DNA from: Candidatus Aminicenantota bacterium
GTDB taxonomy: Bacteria; Acidobacteriota; Aminicenantia; UBA2199
Direction: 5' to 3'
Length of the DNA: 48,533 nt
Assembly: GCA_018262835.1 (NCBI GenBank)
Contig: JADFDP010000009.1
Span: forward strand, 1 to 48,533
Shown here: in pieces, positions 23,657 through 31,014 of the stretch
How positions within the stretch are numbered: position 1 is the stretch's first letter
Layout: each line of letters starts with the position of its first letter
Translations under genes and position numbers: made by a program
The notes under the pieces: model-generated
Seen by the model: the letters and a program-made list of their open reading frames with translations, nothing else
Databases searched by the model: none
Told to the model about the DNA's origin: nothing

Positions 23657-24666
23657 TGGTTGTCCCTCCCGGCCCCTTCAGACCGGGACGTCCGGGCTCC
23701 ATCGGCCCCTCCAGCCGTCGTTGCGGGGCGGTGCGGCTGCATTTCATTGAAAAAAATGTCTTCCAGCGTCATCTTGACCGGGTTGACCGCCGCAATTCTG
23801 CCGCCATTGTGGATGATCGATTCCACCACCAGGTTGATGTCGGCGTCGCTGGCCAGGGTGATGAAAAACTGGTCGTCGCGGCAGACGAAATTGGGCTGGA
23901 TCTTGGCCAGCTCTTTTTCGGCAATATTGGCGCAGACGATCTCGTAATACTGGATGCTGCGCGAGATCAGTTCCGACAATTTGCCCTCGCGGCGGATGGC
24001 GCCGTTAAGGATGATGCCGACCCGGTCGACCATCATCTCGACATCCTGCAGGATATGGGAGGAAAAGAAAATGGTTTTGCCCTGCTCGCGCAGGGAAAGG
24101 ATGAGGGTGCGCAGGTCCTTGCGGCCGATAGGGTCGAGGCCGGAGAACGGTTCGTCGAGGATCAGGAGATCGGGATCGTGGATCAGGGCCTGGGCCAGCC
24201 CCAGGCGCTGGATCATGCCCTTGGAGAATTTACGCAGTTTAAGGTCTTCATAACCGCTCAAGCCCACCTGGTGGATCAGCGCCGCCACCCGGTCCCGCAC
24301 TATGGCAGCCGGAAGGTTGAACAGCGAGGCGGAAAAGAAAAGCAGCTCGCGGGCGCTCAGGTAATCGTAAAAATAGGGGTTTTCGGGGAGGAAGCCGATG
24401 CGGCGCCGGGCGGTGACGGAATGGGCGGGTTGGCCGTCGATCAGGATCTCGCCCTGGTCCGGGAAGAGCAAGCCCAGGATGCACTTGATAGTGGTGGTCT
24501 TACCGGCGCCGTTGGGGCCCAGGAAGCCGTATATTTCGCCTTTTTCCACGCTGAGCTGGATGCCTTTCAGGATCCGGTATTTCTTGAACAGGAAGTTGGA
24601 GCGAAAGGTTTTCTTCAGGTCTTTTATTTCCAGTGCTTTCATGGTTTGTTGGCTTTGTTCTTGCAT
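23653..24666 (-). CDS. ABC transporter ATP-binding protein (ABC-2 exporter)
   Basis: A 337-residue ATPase with Walker A GPNGAGKTT, Q-loop (GFLPENPYFYDY), a signature FSKGMIQRLGLAQ in place of LSGGQ, Walker B DLLILDEP and a switch His in SSHIL. A C-terminal extension from about 225 adds a DUF4162-like regulatory part, then a low-complexity tail with Arg, Ala and Gly. I kept the ATG at 24666 because the promoter predicts a start of transcription only a few bases before it. An internal Met eight codons in (24642) matches the family start and is the alternative. First gene of a five-gene overlapping operon. Confidence 0.9.
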   Translation of the reverse strand: MQEQSQQTMKALEIKDLKKTFRSNFLFKKYRILKGIQLSVEKGEIYGFLGPNGAGKTTTIKCILGLLFPDQGEILIDGQPAHSVTARRRIGFLPENPYFYDYLSARELLFFSASLFNLPAAIVRDRVAALIHQVGLSGYEDLKLRKFSKGMIQRLGLAQALIHDPDLLILDEPFSGLDPIGRKDLRTLILSLREQGKTIFFSSHILQDVEMMVDRVGIILNGAIRREGKLSELISRSIQYYEIVCANIAEKELAKIQPNFVCRDDQFFITLASDADINLVVESIIHNGGRIAAVNPVKMTLEDIFFNEMQPHRPATTAGGADGARTSRSEGAGRDNQ

Positions 24667-24677
24667 GGGGAAAATGA

Positions 24678-24706
24678 ATTGTAAGAAATTGATAGAAAAA
24701 TGTCAA
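24678..24706 (-). promoter_or_regulatory. Strong sigma70-type promoter for the ABC-pilD-kinase operon
   Basis: Minus strand: perfect -35 TTGACA (24706-24701), a 17-bp spacer and -10 TACAAT (24683-24678). The -10 ends 11 bp before the ATG at 24666, leaving a leader of about 4-5 bases without a Shine-Dalgarno site. Confidence 0.7.
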
Positions 24707-24731
24707 TAGAATAAGGCGACTGATGTTCGTT

Positions 24732-24836
24732 AACTCATCCCCCAACCACCGCTTTGCGGGATGGCATCGCAATATACCTCGCTAAGGCCTCGGTATAGCG
24801 ATGCGTACCTTCTCTTGGGAAGAGAAGGGGAGATGC
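24732..24836. repeat. GC-rich 105-bp dispersed repeat, copy 1
   Basis: Begins AACTCATCCCCCAACC and ends GAAGAGAAGGGGAGATG. It is almost identical (about two or three differences) to 25011-25117. Inside, GCATCGC-ATATACC and GGTATAGCGATGC form a stem around AAGGCCT, and CTCTTGGGAAGAG forms a second small stem, so the unit is a multi-hairpin. No gene is present. Confidence 0.85.
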
Positions 24837-24897
24837 GAGAAGGAGTGATTTTAATTTAGCATTAATTTGGAATTCAAGATCAAACTCACTTCTAATA

Positions 24898-24999
24898 TCC
24901 CCCTCTCTTTGGGAAGAGATACGCATCGCTATGTTGAGGCCTTGCGAAACATATAGCGATGCCACTCCGCAATGCGGAGGGGGGCAGGGGGTGAGTTGA
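24898..24999. repeat. GC-rich dispersed repeat, inverted divergent copy
   Basis: Reverse-orientation relative of the flanking 105-bp repeats: it starts CCCCCTCTCTTTGGGAAGAG and ends GGGGGCAGGGGGTGAGTTG, with a middle that keeps the CGCATCGCTAT/ATAGCGATG stem. It is more diverged than the two direct copies. Between it and copy 1 (24837-24897) is AT-rich sequence with no gene. Confidence 0.8.
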
Positions 25000-25010
25000 C
25001 GGGCGTCTCC

Positions 25011-25607
25011 AACTCATCCCCCAACCCCCCGCTTTGCGGGATGGCATCGCAGTATACCTCGCTAAGGCCTCGGTATAGCGATGCGTACCTTCTCTTGGGA
25101 AGAGAAGGGGAGATGAGGGTGAAGAGGATGTCAAGTCAAATCAATTTTACTGTTTAAAATTGGGGTAAGAATTCCGGTTAAAAAGTGTGCCATATCTTCT
25201 TTTACCATTTTGTTTGTTACTCGTACCACTCTGAATCCAAGTTCATGAATGATTAGATCTCTATACTGGTCATATTTTTTTTGCTTAGAATGAATATCGC
25301 CATCTACTTCAATGATCAGTTTTTTCTCATAACAAAAGAAATCTGCAATAAAAAAACCCTTTTTGCCTTCTATTTCAAATTTGATCGGATGCTGCCTTAT
25401 GAATTTTTTGGATAAGAATCTGCGATTTCGAAGTTCTTCCCATAAAAGCTTTTCTGCAGGTGTTTGATTTCTTCTCAGTTCTCGTACATTCCGTATGATT
25501 TCTTCTTGCATTCCTCTGATTATCCCATGGTATTAATTATTCCACCAATCCTTTTCATTTTTATTCCCCCTCTCTTTAAGAAGAGAGGGGGGCAGGGGGT
25601 GAGTTGC
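25011..25607. mobile_element. Putative element: GC-rich inverted termini around a DUF559 gene
   Basis: The left end is a full 105-bp repeat (25011-25117) starting AACTCATCCCCC. The right end (about 25565-25606) is a short inverted relative ending GGGGGCAGGGGGTGAGTT. The termini are therefore inverted, and one complete DUF559 gene lies between them. This copies the layout of the heptamer elements with four-helix-bundle genes, but with an unrelated repeat and cargo. No transposase is seen; mobility is inference. Confidence 0.5.
25131..25511 (-). CDS. DUF559 (Vsr-like, PD-(D/E)XK fold) nuclease-family protein
   Basis: A 126-residue protein of the DUF559 endonuclease-like family. It shows the usual start (RNQTPAEKLLWEELRNR), then FIRQHPIKFEIEG, and the putative metal site D57 (IADFFCY) and E68-x-D70 with H74 (IIEVDGDIHSKQ), and ends with GFRVVRVTNKMV. 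These match the Vsr-type core, so a DNA nuclease activity is plausible but not demonstrated for the family. Its codon choice and AT-richness differ clearly from the GC-rich housekeeping genes around it, which suggests acquisition. It stands alone between inverted GC-rich repeats, downstream of no obvious promoter. Confidence 0.85.
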   Translation of the reverse strand: MQEEIIRNVRELRRNQTPAEKLLWEELRNRRFLSKKFIRQHPIKFEIEGKKGFFIADFFCYEKKLIIEVDGDIHSKQKKYDQYRDLIIHELGFRVVRVTNKMVKEDMAHFLTGILTPILNSKIDLT

Positions 25608-25618
25608 GAAATTCCTCT

Positions 25619-25650
25619 AAAAAAAAGGGGCAGGCCCGGAGGCTTGCCCC
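25619..25650 (-). terminator. Rho-independent terminator of the PPDK gene
   Basis: On the minus strand the sequence reads a GGGGCAAGCC stem, TCCG loop, GGCCTGCCCC stem, then a run of at least seven T. It lies about 28 bp past the PPDK stop codon. The other strand has a weaker TTTT after the same stem, so it may work in both directions. Confidence 0.85.
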
Positions 25651-25677
25651 TTTTGATCCATAATTGAAGTTCTTTTT

Positions 25678-28575
25678 TTATTTTGCTTTCTTGCCGCGAA
25701 CGATCTTACGCTTGCCCGGAGCTTGCTTCCTGATGGCCTTAACGATCTTTTTCGCAGGCGTTTTCTTTGCGATTTTTTTAGCAGCTTTGCCTTTGCGCGC
25801 GGGAGCGGCCTTTTTCTTGGGCGGCGCCGGCTTTTTCACCGCCTTGGCTTTCTTGACGGCTTTCTTTTTTGGCTGAGCGGACGCCTTTTCCTGGGAGGCC
25901 TTCTTGATCTCGGCCTGGGCTGCCGCCAAACGGGCGATGGGCACGCGGAAGGGCGAGCAGGAGACATAATTCATGCCCACCCGGCAGCAGAACTCCACGG
26001 ATTTGGCCTCGCCGCCGTGCTCGCCGCAGATGCCGATCTTGAGGCCGGGCTTGGTCTGGCGGCCTTTTTCGATGCCCATTCTGACCAGCATGCCCACGCC
26101 GGCCTGGTCGAGCGACTGGAAGGGGTCGTCGGCGAAGACGCCGGCCTTTTTTTCGTCGACGTAGTCGGGGAGGAACTTGCCGGCGTCGTCGCGGGAGATG
26201 CCCATGGTCATCTGCGTCAGGTCATTGGTGCCGAAGGAGAAGAATTCGGCCACCTCGGCGATCTGGTCGGCCAGCAGCGCCGCCCGCGGCACCTCGATCA
26301 TGGTTCCGACCAGGTATTTCAATGTTGCATTTTTGCTCAGGATGATCTCGTCGGCGACCCGGCGGGTGCGGAGCGCCAGGATCTGCAGCTCCTTTTTGTC
26401 GATGGTCAGCGGGATCATGATCTCGGGATAGACATGGGTCCCGGCGGCGGCGCATTCGCAGGCGGCTTCGATAATGGCTCGCACCTGCATGTCAAGGATC
26501 TCCGGGTAGGTGATGCACAGGCGGCAGCCGCGATGCCCCAGCATGGGGTTGGCTTCGTGCAGCTGCTCGACCCGGTAGCGGATCTTTTCGTAGGGGACGC
26601 CGATATCTTGCGCCAGCTTTCTCTGCTTTTCCTCGGTGTGGGGGACAAACTCGTGCAGCGGCGGGTCGATGAGGCGGATGGTGACCGGCAAGCCGTCCAT
26701 GGCCTTGAATATGCCCTTGAAATCCTCTTTCTGGAAGGGGAGCAGCTTGTTCAGGGCGTCGACGCGGCCTTCCAGGGTGTCGGCCACGATCATTTCCTGG
26801 ATGGCCAGGCGGCGCTCCTCGGTGTCGAAGAACATGTGCTCGGTTCGGCACAGCCCGATGCCTTCCGCCCCGAGCTCGACGGCCTTGCGGGCGTCGTAGG
26901 GCGTGTCGGCGTTGGTGCGTACCTTGATGGCGCGGATCCCGTCGGCCCAGCCCATCAGGGTCTTGAAGGAGGCGGGGGGCTCTGGCTTGATCAGGCGCAT
27001 GGCGCCGCGGTAGACCAGGCCGGTGGATCCATTGAGGGTGATCTCCTCTCCCTTTTTGACCACGATGTCGCCGACCGACAATTCTTCTTTTTCATAATTG
27101 ATGTTCAATTTCTCGCAGCCGACGATGCAGCACTTGCCCCAGCCGCGGGCCACCACGGCCGCGTGCGAGGTTTTGCCGCCGGTGGCGGTCAAGATGCCCT
27201 GGGCGGCGTGCATGCCGCCGACATCTTCGGGGCTGGTCTCCTTGCGCACCAGGATGACCTTTTCATCCCTGGCGGCGGCGGCTTCGGCATCCTTGGCGTT
27301 GAAGACCACCTTGCCGGTGGCGGCGCCGGGAACGGCGTCGATGCCCGCGACCAGGAAATTCTTCTTCATCTCTTCTTTCTGGTCGGGGTCGATGATCGGG
27401 TAAAAAATCCCCTCGATGTCCTTGTCCTTGATGCGCAGCACCGCTTCTTCCCTGCGGATCAGCCTTTCTTCAACCATGTCCACGGCGATTCTGAACGAGG
27501 CGCCGGGCGACCTCTTGCCGGTGCGGCACTGGAGCATGTAGAGGCGCCCCTCTTCCACGGTGAATTCCAGGTCCTGCATGTCCTTGAAATGCCCCTCCAG
27601 GATGCGGCGCACGTCGACCAGCTGCTGGTAGGACCGGGGGTCGGCTTTTTCGAACTCCGACAGCTTGATCGGGGTGCGGATGCCGGCCACTACGTCTTCG
27701 CCCTGGGCGTTGACCAGGTAATCGCCGTAAAAAATATTTTCACCGCTGTTGGGATCGCGGGTGAAGCAGACGCCGGTGCCGCTCTTGGGACCCATGTTGC
27801 CGAACACCATCTGCTGGATGTTGACGGCCGTGCCGATCACGCCCTGGATCTTTTCCACGCGGCGGTAGGTGACTGCTTTTTCGGCCATCCAGGAACCAAA
27901 GACGGCGTCCACCGATCCCCAAAGCTGTTCCTTGGGGTCCTGGGGAAAATCCTTGCCGATGTGGTCTTTATAGACGGCCTTGAATTCAGCCACCAGCTGT
28001 TCCAGTTCGCCTTCGTCCACATCGGTATCGTTGACCTTGATATGGGCCTCCAGGTTCAGCCTGGTCCGGGTGCGCTGATTTTTCAACGCTTCGAATTTCC
28101 GGTTGAATTCTTCCCGGTCGATGCCCTTGGCCGTGGAGCCGTACATCATGATGAAGCGGCGGTAGGCGTCCAGGGCGAAGCGGCGGTTGCCGGTTTTCTT
28201 GGCCAGGCCAGCCACCGAACGGTCGTTCAGGCCGAGGTTGAGAATGGTTTCCATCATCCCGGGCATGGAAAGCGGCGCTCCCGAGCGCACCGAAACCAGC
28301 AGGGGATCGTCGGCGTCGCCGAATTTTTTCCCCACTTCCTTTTCCAGCTTGCGCATGTTCTCATCCACTTCCTTTTCCAGGCCCGCGGGATAACGGCGGT
28401 TGTTTTTATAAAACAGGGCGCAGACTTCGGTGGTGATGGTGAAGCCTGCCGGGACCGGCAGTCCGATGCTGGCCATTTCGGCCAGCCCCGAGCCTTTGCC
28501 GCCCAGGAGATTCTTCATCTCCTTGCTGCCTTCGCTCAATCTCTTGGAAAAAAAATATACAAACTTGCTCTTCAT
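25678..28575 (-). CDS. ppdK: Pyruvate, phosphate dikinase with a histone H1-like basic C-terminal tail
   Basis: Cytosolic enzyme that interconverts pyruvate, ATP and Pi with PEP, AMP and PPi. The N-terminal ATP-grasp part starts LLGGKGSGLAEMASIGLPVP; the swivelling phosphohistidine is His471 (GGKTSHAAVVARGWG); the TIM barrel carries the PEP-site Cys850 (GICGEHGGE). The canonical enzyme ends about residue 892 (VPIARLAAAQAEIKK). Residues 893-965 are an extra tail rich in Lys, Ala and Pro (AKKIAKKTPAKK-type repeats), like histone H1 or AlgP-type tails. I start at 28575, which has AAAGGAGG 6-7 bp upstream; a longer frame would run into the kinase gene. It lies 10 bp behind a histidine kinase gene and ahead of a terminator. 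Confidence 0.95.
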   Translation of the reverse strand: MKSKFVYFFSKRLSEGSKEMKNLLGGKGSGLAEMASIGLPVPAGFTITTEVCALFYKNNRRYPAGLEKEVDENMRKLEKEVGKKFGDADDPLLVSVRSGAPLSMPGMMETILNLGLNDRSVAGLAKKTGNRRFALDAYRRFIMMYGSTAKGIDREEFNRKFEALKNQRTRTRLNLEAHIKVNDTDVDEGELEQLVAEFKAVYKDHIGKDFPQDPKEQLWGSVDAVFGSWMAEKAVTYRRVEKIQGVIGTAVNIQQMVFGNMGPKSGTGVCFTRDPNSGENIFYGDYLVNAQGEDVVAGIRTPIKLSEFEKADPRSYQQLVDVRRILEGHFKDMQDLEFTVEEGRLYMLQCRTGKRSPGASFRIAVDMVEERLIRREEAVLRIKDKDIEGIFYPIIDPDQKEEMKKNFLVAGIDAVPGAATGKVVFNAKDAEAAAARDEKVILVRKETSPEDVGGMHAAQGILTATGGKTSHAAVVARGWGKCCIVGCEKLNINYEKEELSVGDIVVKKGEEITLNGSTGLVYRGAMRLIKPEPPASFKTLMGWADGIRAIKVRTNADTPYDARKAVELGAEGIGLCRTEHMFFDTEERRLAIQEMIVADTLEGRVDALNKLLPFQKEDFKGIFKAMDGLPVTIRLIDPPLHEFVPHTEEKQRKLAQDIGVPYEKIRYRVEQLHEANPMLGHRGCRLCITYPEILDMQVRAIIEAACECAAAGTHVYPEIMIPLTIDKKELQILALRTRRVADEIILSKNATLKYLVGTMIEVPRAALLADQIAEVAEFFSFGTNDLTQMTMGISRDDAGKFLPDYVDEKKAGVFADDPFQSLDQAGVGMLVRMGIEKGRQTKPGLKIGICGEHGGEAKSVEFCCRVGMNYVSCSPFRVPIARLAAAQAEIKKASQEKASAQPKKKAVKKAKAVKKPAPPKKKAAPARKGKAAKKIAKKTPAKKIVKAIRKQAPGKRKIVRGKKAK

Positions 28576-28585
28576 GCTGCCTCCT

Positions 28586-29383
28586 TTATGATTCGGAGCA
28601 CGGATCTTTGTCGGCGCTCTTTTTTTGCTTTTTTGCCGGATTTTCCGGCCACGGGAATTGGATCTCGAATTGGCTGAATTCCCCCGGAGAGGATGAAACG
28701 CGGCATGAGGCCCCGTGATTGGCGATAACCTTTTCACATATCACCAGTCCCAGGCCGGCATGTTCCGGGAACTTGGCATAAAACGGCATCCAGATGTTGA
28801 GGATCTCTTCTTCGCTCATGCCGGAGCCATTGTCGCGGATGACCATTTTCAGTTTGTCGTCCTCCAGGCGAGTGCTCAGGCGGATTTCCTTGTCCCGCGC
28901 CTCTTTCATTTTCAGCGCCGTCACGGCATTGTCCACCATGTTCAGCAGGAGAATTTTCAGCTGGGTGGCGTCGAGCGGCAGGTCGGGCGCCTGGGGATCC
29001 AGATCGAGCACGATCCGGGTCTTGGCGCCGGTTGCGATTTTTTGCCAGTGCCCCTCCAGTTCAAGCAGGATTTGATTGATGTTTCCTGTCTGCATGGGCG
29101 CCGGCTCGGACTTAAAATAATCCTTTAAAATATTGAGCGCTTCGGTCAATTCGGTCATGTTTTTTTCGATCTTGCGCAGCCGGTCGATGACGAACTCATC
29201 GCCGGACCGGGATTGCAGGATCTGGGCGTAACCCAGGATCGGGGTCAGTTTGTTTTTCATTTTATGAAAGATCAGAGGCAGTATTTCCCGAAAAATCTCG
29301 TTTTTTTGAAACCCATCGGCAGGGAATGCATCTGGAGAAAATGCGGTCGATTGGCCATCGGGATTAAATTCAATTGTTTTCAT
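28586..29383 (-). CDS. Soluble sensor-type histidine kinase
   Basis: A 265-residue kinase without membrane segments. The phospho-acceptor is His40 in LIFHKMKNKLTPILGYAQIL. The ATPase part has an N box (NMVDNAVTALK), DNGSGM and a short GLGLVICEKVI G2 box. No sensory domain precedes the His helix, only about 30 residues, so the input is unknown. The tail is lysine-rich (PAKKQKKSADK). It is 10 bp upstream of the PPDK gene and probably cotranscribed, an unusual pairing; no response regulator is nearby. The start codon lies about 8 bases after the predicted transcription start and lacks a Shine-Dalgarno site. Confidence 0.87.
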   Translation of the reverse strand: MKTIEFNPDGQSTAFSPDAFPADGFQKNEIFREILPLIFHKMKNKLTPILGYAQILQSRSGDEFVIDRLRKIEKNMTELTEALNILKDYFKSEPAPMQTGNINQILLELEGHWQKIATGAKTRIVLDLDPQAPDLPLDATQLKILLLNMVDNAVTALKMKEARDKEIRLSTRLEDDKLKMVIRDNGSGMSEEEILNIWMPFYAKFPEHAGLGLVICEKVIANHGASCRVSSSPGEFSQFEIQFPWPENPAKKQKKSADKDPCSES

Positions 29384-29398
29384 GAATTAGGATACTGA

Positions 29399-29427
29399 AT
29401 TATAGTCCATTTTTCCCCCGAATTCAA
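29399..29427 (-). promoter_or_regulatory. Sigma70-type promoter for the histidine kinase-PPDK operon
   Basis: Minus strand: -35 TTGAAT (29427-29422), a 17-bp spacer and perfect -10 TATAAT (29404-29399). The -10 ends 15 bp before the ATG, giving a leader of about 8 bases. Confidence 0.68.
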
Positions 29428-29517
29428 GGAGGTGCTTGGCGAAAAAATGGAAAACTTTTCTCGGCGTAAGGCGAAGGGCGGACGGTTGACGGTGGAAGAA
29501 AAGGCGATAGTAAGAAA

Positions 29518-29665
29518 TAATATTCCAAATTTCAAATTCCAATTTCGTAAACAAATGCATTAACAATATTCTCCTGTAGGGAACGCAGATCTGCGTTCCC
29601 TACAAAAGAAAATATTTAATGCCTCGTATGGGTTATTGAAATTTGGAATTTGTGATTTGGAATTT
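29518..29665. repeat. AAATTCC-type heptamer element with a perfect 30-bp palindrome in its core
   Basis: The left arm is ATTCCAA/TTCAAATTCC units (about 29518-29552) and the right arm TTGGAAT/TTTGTGA units (about 29637-29665). Between them 29575-29604 is a perfect palindrome (TGTAGGGAACGCAGA and its reverse complement), flanked by a further GCATTAA/TTAATGC pair. The whole element could fold as one long branched hairpin. No gene is visible between 29384 and 29826. Confidence 0.75.
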
Positions 29666-29679
29666 TTCTATCTTTTTCT

Positions 29680-29790
29680 TTAACATCGAACATCGAACTT
29701 CGAAAATCAAGAAGGGCGGGTCCAAGACGCCGCCCCTACGATTCTGAGCCTTTGTCTTTAACATCGAACATCGAACTTCGAACTTCGAAC
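29680..29790. repeat. Two same-sense TTCGAWG half-elements around a GGGCGG hairpin
   Basis: Arms of right-hand sense (CATCGAA, CTTCGAA units) lie at about 29684-29706 and 29760-29790, both preceded by a TCTTTAA motif. Between them 29712-29738 is a GGGCGGGTCC...GCCGCCC imperfect palindrome ending CCCCTAC. No left-hand arm is present, so this is a partial or doubled element. It lies directly upstream of the FabK/NMO-like gene. Confidence 0.7.
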
Positions 29791-29826
29791 TTTTTTTCGA
29801 CGGCATACTGTGTTAAAATCTCTGCT

Positions 29827-30834
29827 ATGATAGCCAAAAAACACCAAAAATACTGGCTGCGCGGCCAGGATTTCCTGGGGGTGGAATATCCCCTGATCGC
29901 CGGCGCCATGACCTGGATCAGCACATCCAGCCTGGTCAAAGCCGTGGCGGCTGCCGGTGCGTTCGGCGTGCTGGCCGCGGGCAACATGCCCCCAGAAACC
30001 CTGGAACAGGAAGTGAAGACCTTGCAAAAGGATCGCTGCCAATTCGCCGTCAACCTGATCACCATCGCCCCGAATTATCGGAGCCATTTGGAGAAAGTGG
30101 CGGATTGGCGCGTGCCCTACATCGTTTTTGCCGGCAGTTTTCCCCGCCAGGAAGAGGTCAAGATCGCCAAAGCCAGCGGAGCCAAAGTGCTGTGCTTCGC
30201 CTCCAATGATTCCATTGCCGAGCGCATGATCGGCTACGGCGCCGATGCCCTGATCCTGGAAGGAAGTGAAGCCGGCGGCCACATCGGCCATGTTTCCACT
30301 GTTGTGTTGATCCAGCAGGTACTGTTTGCTTACCCGCAGCTGCCGGTTTTCGTTGCCGGCGGCATCGCCACCGGCAAGATGATCGCCCACCTGCTGCTGA
30401 TGGGGGCGGCTGGCGCCCAGATGGGCACCCTCTTCGCCATGGCCGAGGAGAGCCCGGCCCATCCGGCGTTCAAGGAGAAGTTCCGCAAGGCGCGCGCCCG
30501 CGAGGCCTTCGCCACGCCGCAGTACAGTTCGGCCCTGCCGGTCGTGGCCGTGCGCGCCCTCAAGAACAAGGGGAGCGAGGAGTTCGGCCGCCTGCAGCTG
30601 GAACTGATCCAGAAGCTGGAGCGCGGCGAGATCCACCGCATTGAGGCGCAGTACGAGGTGGAAAAATACTGGGTCGGAGCCCTGCGCCGCGCCGTGCAGG
30701 ACGGCGACGTGGAATACGGCTCCCTGATGGCCGGACAGAGCGTCGGCCTGATCCATGAGACCAAGCCGGTGAAGGAGATCGTCGAGAACCTGGTGCAAGA
30801 GGCCGAGGAGACGTTTAGCGGCTTGGGTTTATAA
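29827..30834 (+). CDS. Nitronate monooxygenase / FabK-like FMN-dependent TIM-barrel protein
   Basis: A 335-residue flavoprotein of the NMO/2-nitropropane dioxygenase and enoyl-ACP reductase II superfamily. It starts with the typical barrel entry (GVEYPLIAGAMTWIS), then AAGAFGVLAAGNM, and has the FMN-phosphate motif EGSEAGGHIGHVS, followed by VFVAGGIATG and the MGAAGAQMGTLF loop. FabK (fatty acid synthesis) and NMO are hard to separate by sequence; no fab gene is adjacent. The longer frame upstream only translates repeat arms, so I chose the ATG at 29827. A TAAAAT box ends 7 bp before it and there is no Shine-Dalgarno site, again pointing to a leaderless mRNA. Confidence 0.86.
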   Translation: MIAKKHQKYWLRGQDFLGVEYPLIAGAMTWISTSSLVKAVAAAGAFGVLAAGNMPPETLEQEVKTLQKDRCQFAVNLITIAPNYRSHLEKVADWRVPYIVFAGSFPRQEEVKIAKASGAKVLCFASNDSIAERMIGYGADALILEGSEAGGHIGHVSTVVLIQQVLFAYPQLPVFVAGGIATGKMIAHLLLMGAAGAQMGTLFAMAEESPAHPAFKEKFRKARAREAFATPQYSSALPVVAVRALKNKGSEEFGRLQLELIQKLERGEIHRIEAQYEVEKYWVGALRRAVQDGDVEYGSLMAGQSVGLIHETKPVKEIVENLVQEAEETFSGLGL

Positions 30835-30843
30835 ACTAAAAGT

Positions 30844-31013
30844 AGGTTCGAAGTTCGACGTTCGAAGTTCGAAGTTTAAAAAAGAAGATAGTGCTCAGAA
30901 TCTTTCTTACTATTAATCTTGCAGATTTCATTTCAGCTTCTTCTTTTACAACATCGAACATCGAACCTCGATTAGCGCCCTCAACATCGAACGTCGAACT
31001 TCGAACATCGAAC
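30844..31013. repeat. TTCGAWG-type heptamer inverted-repeat element
   Basis: The left arm is TTCGAAG/TTCGACG units (about 30844-30876) ending GTTTAAAAAAGAAG. Right arms lie at about 30950-30972 and 30983-31013. Before the right arm the core has CAGATTTCATTTCAG, which recurs in the copy at 44670-44807. It lies between convergent genes and abuts the stop codon of the gene at 31015. Confidence 0.78.
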
Positions 31014-31014
31014 C

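Noticed and set aside
25681-25899. PPDK basic tail as read-through of noncoding DNA
   Set aside because: The Lys/Ala/Pro pattern is regular, codon use matches the rest of the gene, and a terminator follows the stop codon directly. A frameshift artefact remains possible and is listed as a test.
25723-28677. 984-codon open frame opposite the PPDK gene
   Set aside because: Antisense shadow of a highly conserved enzyme in GC-rich DNA; no ribosome site, no recognisable domain.
28576-28737. 54-residue N-terminal extension of PPDK
   Set aside because: It overlaps the histidine kinase gene in another frame, while the ATG at 28575 has an AAAGGAGG site and the normal PPDK N-terminus.
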